A stretch of DNA of 7,786 bases from Chloroflexota bacterium. GTDB lineage: Bacteria > Chloroflexota > Limnocylindria > Limnocylindrales > CSP1-4. The stretch lies in NCBI GenBank assembly GCA_021812735.1, contig JAKAMV010000460.1, forward strand, positions 1 to 7,786. The letters are read 5' to 3'. Positions 5,777-7,786 of this stretch are shown in pieces; the stretch's first letter is position 1, and every line of letters starts with the position of its first letter. The position numbers were made by a program, and so were the translations under genes. The notes beneath the pieces are model-generated. The model was not told the origin of the DNA. It saw nothing but the letters and a program-made list of their open reading frames with translations, and ran no database searches.

Positions 5777-6607
5777 TCACGGCCCCGACCGGCTGGTGAA
5801 GGTGCCGCACTGATCGCCCTCCGGAAACAGGTAGACACTCGCCACCTTCCGTTCGCCGACCTGCGCGAGCAGGCTCGCGAGGCACTGCACCTGGGCCGGG
5901 ATCAGATCGGGCGACCGGAGCGTCGCCGTATACATGCCGAAGACCGCCAGCCAACCCCGCGGCACGCTCGAGACCGTGAACCCGTCCGCGTCCGTGATCT
6001 CGAAGGAGAACGTCGCCGCCCGGCTCCCCAGCAGCTTCGGCGTGAGGGCACCGAGCCGGCGCGCCACCGCCAGGTCCGTCGCGTCGAGGGTGTCGCCCGG
6101 TGCCAGGGGACGGCGGCCGCTCCGATCGTCGGCGAAGACCGGCAGCCCGGCAGTGGCCGGATCGCCGGGCGTTGCCGGCCCCATCACGACCCCCTCCACG
6201 TCGACCAGCCAGCGCTCGTTCGAGGAGGCCCAGACCAGGATGGGCTGTCGCTCCGCGAGTCGCACCACGAGCCGGTCCGGTAGCTCGACCCTGAGCCGGG
6301 CGTCCGTCACGGCGGGCAGCGCCAGCAGCGCCCGCCGCAAGCGCGCCGTGTCGAGCACGAACACGTTCGGATGCGGTGTGGCGGCCAGCCCCAGCGCGGC
6401 ATCGACGGCACTCGTGGGCGTGTAACGCGCCCCCTCCACGTCGAGCTGACGCAGCTCGAAGGCGGGCGACGTCGCCGCGCCGAAGATCGCCGCCAGGGCG
6501 GCCACGGCCACCAGCGCGGCCCCGATGCGGCGCGCGGCGATCCCGGCCGACGCGCGGCGGACCACGGGGGGGCGGCGGCGCGACGCGCGCCGCACCGGGA
6601 GTGTCAC
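5777..6607 (-). CDS. ftsQ: Cell division protein FtsQ/DivIB
   Basis: A 276-residue bitopic divisome protein. It has an arginine-rich cytoplasmic N terminus (about residues 1-27), one membrane helix (about 28-46, IGAALVAVAALAAIFGAA), and then a POTRA domain (about 50-121) starting FELRQLDVEGARYTP. RLRVELPDRLVVRLAERQPI (104-123) is the typical end of the POTRA domain, and ERWLVDVEGVVM (131-142) opens the FtsQ beta domain. FtsQ/DivIB bridges FtsL, FtsB/DivIC and the septal peptidoglycan synthase. The GTG start overlaps the ddl TGA as GTGA, which fixes the start and implies coupling. Two extracytoplasmic cysteines (C242, C267) near the C terminus might form a disulfide, which is a guess from position. 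A gap of 114 nt follows before sbp. Confidence 0.92.
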   Translation of the reverse strand: MTLPVRRASRRRPPVVRRASAGIAARRIGAALVAVAALAAIFGAATSPAFELRQLDVEGARYTPTSAVDAALGLAATPHPNVFVLDTARLRRALLALPAVTDARLRVELPDRLVVRLAERQPILVWASSNERWLVDVEGVVMGPATPGDPATAGLPVFADDRSGRRPLAPGDTLDATDLAVARRLGALTPKLLGSRAATFSFEITDADGFTVSSVPRGWLAVFGMYTATLRSPDLIPAQVQCLASLLAQVGERKVASVYLFPEGDQCGTFTSRSGP

Positions 6608-7746
6608 GGCAGGTCCGCGCGGGTCAACGCGCGCCGCGGACGGCGCCGGTCCCGCTCCAGCGCCAGCGCCAGGATCGCCCGACAGAGGTCGGCGAACGCC
6701 CGACCGTCGGCCGCGCAGATCGCGGGAAAGAGGCTGATCGGCGTGAAGCCGGGGATCGTGTTGATCTCGCTCAGATAGAGCGTGCCCCTCGCCAGCAGGA
6801 AGTCCACCCGCGCGAACCCCTCGCCGCCGATCGCGAGGAAGGCGGCGCGCGCGAGCGTGTGCAGCTGCTCGCGCAGCGCGTCGGAGACCGCGGCGCGCGC
6901 CGCGGTGCGCGAGACGCCCGCCGCGTACTTGGCGGCGTAGTCGTAGAACTCACGGCCGGGAAAGACCTCGCCGGGTCCGTGGCTCTCCAGGTCTTCCGGG
7001 CCGTTGCCGAGCACCGCCATCTCGAGCTCGCGCGGATGGTCCAGGTACGCTTCGGCGAGCGCGCGGTCGTCGAACCGAAACGCCTCGGCCAGGGCCGCGC
7101 CCAGCTCGTCGGCGTCGGCCGGGTGGTGCACGATGCGCATGCCGACGCTCGAACCGAGCCGCGCCGGCTTGATCATCAGCCGCGGGTCGGGCAGCGCCGC
7201 GGCGAAGGCCGCCAGCCCGGCGAAGACCGCCGCCCGGTCGGCCTCGATCGCGGCGACGCTCACGTCGCGCCACGGGACAACGGGCATCCCCAACGCGGCC
7301 ACGAGGCGCTTGAAGAGGCTCTTGTCCATCCCGACCGCCGACGCCGCCACACCCGACCCCGTGTAGACGAGTCCGGCCGCCTCGCAGAGCGCCTGGACCG
7401 TGCCGTCCTCTCCGTACGGGCCGTGGAGCGCGATGAAGACCACCGGCGCCGGGTCGCGGGCGGCGAGGCGGTCCAGCGCCTGCCCCCCAGGGAGCGGCCC
7501 CTCGGCACCGAGCCCGCCCGGGTCGTCGTAGGCGGCCACCGGAATCCGTCCGTCGAGCGCCGCGACCGGCAATCGCCACCAGCTGCCGTCGAGCCCGATC
7601 AGCCAGCCCTCGACAGGGTGCCCGGCCCCGGCGAGTGCCGCCGCAACCGCGCGTCCGGAGACGAGCGAGACGTCATGCTCAACCGAGGGGCCGCCGAGCA
7701 GCACCGCAACCGGGATCGGCGGCAGCACGGCAGGCGGCGCGCTCAC
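6604..7746 (-). CDS. ddl: D-alanine--D-alanine ligase
   Basis: A 380-residue ATP-grasp enzyme of the cytoplasm that joins two D-alanines for the peptidoglycan stem peptide, feeding MurF. Visible landmarks are VAVLLGGPSVEHDVSLVSG (residues 13-31, with E23 as the conserved substrate-binding Glu), HGPYGEDGTVQAL (108-120), the ATP lysines at MDKSLFK (142) and MIKPARLGSSVGM (193), FYDYAAKY (267-274), FARVDFLL (D314) and LYLSEINTIPGFTPISLFP (E327, N329). Tyr rather than Phe at the end of AAKY suggests D-Ala rather than D-lactate as second substrate. I place the start at GTG 7746 because AGGAGG lies 7 nt upstream and the GTG overlaps the preceding stop. A TTG six codons earlier has no such support. 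Four-base overlaps on both sides show tight coupling. Confidence 0.95.
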   Translation of the reverse strand: MSAPPAVLPPIPVAVLLGGPSVEHDVSLVSGRAVAAALAGAGHPVEGWLIGLDGSWWRLPVAALDGRIPVAAYDDPGGLGAEGPLPGGQALDRLAARDPAPVVFIALHGPYGEDGTVQALCEAAGLVYTGSGVAASAVGMDKSLFKRLVAALGMPVVPWRDVSVAAIEADRAAVFAGLAAFAAALPDPRLMIKPARLGSSVGMRIVHHPADADELGAALAEAFRFDDRALAEAYLDHPRELEMAVLGNGPEDLESHGPGEVFPGREFYDYAAKYAAGVSRTAARAAVSDALREQLHTLARAAFLAIGGEGFARVDFLLARGTLYLSEINTIPGFTPISLFPAICAADGRAFADLCRAILALALERDRRRPRRALTRADLP

Positions 7747-7786
7747 GACTCCGCCTCCTGCCAATCCGACCAGTCGCCGGCGAAGA
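7743..7786 (-). CDS. 3' end of an unidentified upstream gene
   Basis: The minus-strand frame ending at the TGA in 7745-7743 gives a tail FAGDWSDWQEAES. Its stop overlaps the ddl GTG as GTGA, the junction style used elsewhere in this cluster, so a coupled upstream gene is likely. In dcw clusters this position is often murB or murC, but 13 residues are too few to name it. Confidence 0.45.
   Translation of the reverse strand, partial: FAGDWSDWQEAES
7754..7759 (-). promoter_or_regulatory. Ribosome binding site of ddl
   Basis: AGGAGG with 7 nt to the GTG at 7746. It lies within the tail of the upstream gene and decides the ddl start against the more upstream TTG. Confidence 0.75.

Noticed and set aside
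5310..5954. Minus-strand open frame of 214 codons spanning the ftsQ-sbp gap
   Set aside because: It overlaps the clearly recognisable Sbp and the FtsQ C terminus in another frame, and it has shadow-like Gly/Arg/Pro composition.
7747..7764. TTG at 7764 as the ddl start
   Set aside because: The GTG at 7746 has AGGAGG at 7 nt and a GTGA overlap with the upstream stop. The TTG would place the ribosome site inside the coding region.
1..7786. Foreign origin of the left block from codon use
   Set aside because: In hand counts of the first 58-60 codons, A/T-ending codons were 9 in hyfF, 8 in hyfC, 6 in ftsA and 9 in ddl. No difference supports separate origins, though the samples are small.

Overview
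This is a GC-rich bacterial window with two gene blocks on the minus strand and one insertion sequence on the plus strand between them. The ORFs are dense and overlap in GTGA/ATGA junctions, and five of the seven genes with a visible start use GTG. The right block is a cell-wall/division (dcw) cluster with the order ddl-ftsQ-sbp-ftsA. The Sbp (DUF1290) small basic protein between FtsQ and FtsA is typical of Gram-positive-type or Terrabacteria lineages, not of Proteobacteria. With the high GC and the hyf-type operon, this would suit a Chloroflexota/Dormibacterota-like or actinobacterial-type genome. The phylum is inference and cannot be settled from this sequence.

Right block (4071-7786, minus strand, reading right to left): the last codons of an unidentified gene overlap the GTG of ddl (D-Ala-D-Ala ligase). 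The ddl stop overlaps the GTG of ftsQ. A 114-nt gap with a small degenerate direct repeat leads to sbp, and 32 nt further on is ftsA. These genes make the D-Ala-D-Ala precursor and the membrane-tethering and regulatory parts of the divisome. ftsZ, the usual gene after ftsA, is missing.

Middle (2581-3990, plus strand): a 1,410-bp IS with 32-bp terminal inverted repeats (29/32 matches, the outer 23 perfect) and one DDE transposase gene, most like ISKra4. The gene carries a +1 frameshift exactly at its first catalytic Asp. The ends have no obvious target-site duplication.

Left block (1-2397, minus strand): the membrane arm of a complex I-like or group 4 hydrogenase-like complex, in the order hyfC/hycD-like, hyfE-like, hyfF-like (the last cut by the window edge). 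A candidate sigma70-type promoter lies between the IS and the first gene. The hyfB-type antiporter subunit, often encoded upstream of hyfC, is absent; the IS is there instead.

The main oddity is that the IS sits at a junction where both neighbouring clusters lack an expected partner (ftsZ on one side, hyfB on the other). This suggests IS-mediated rearrangement or an assembly join at a repeat. I saw no RNA gene, CRISPR array or clearly new system.
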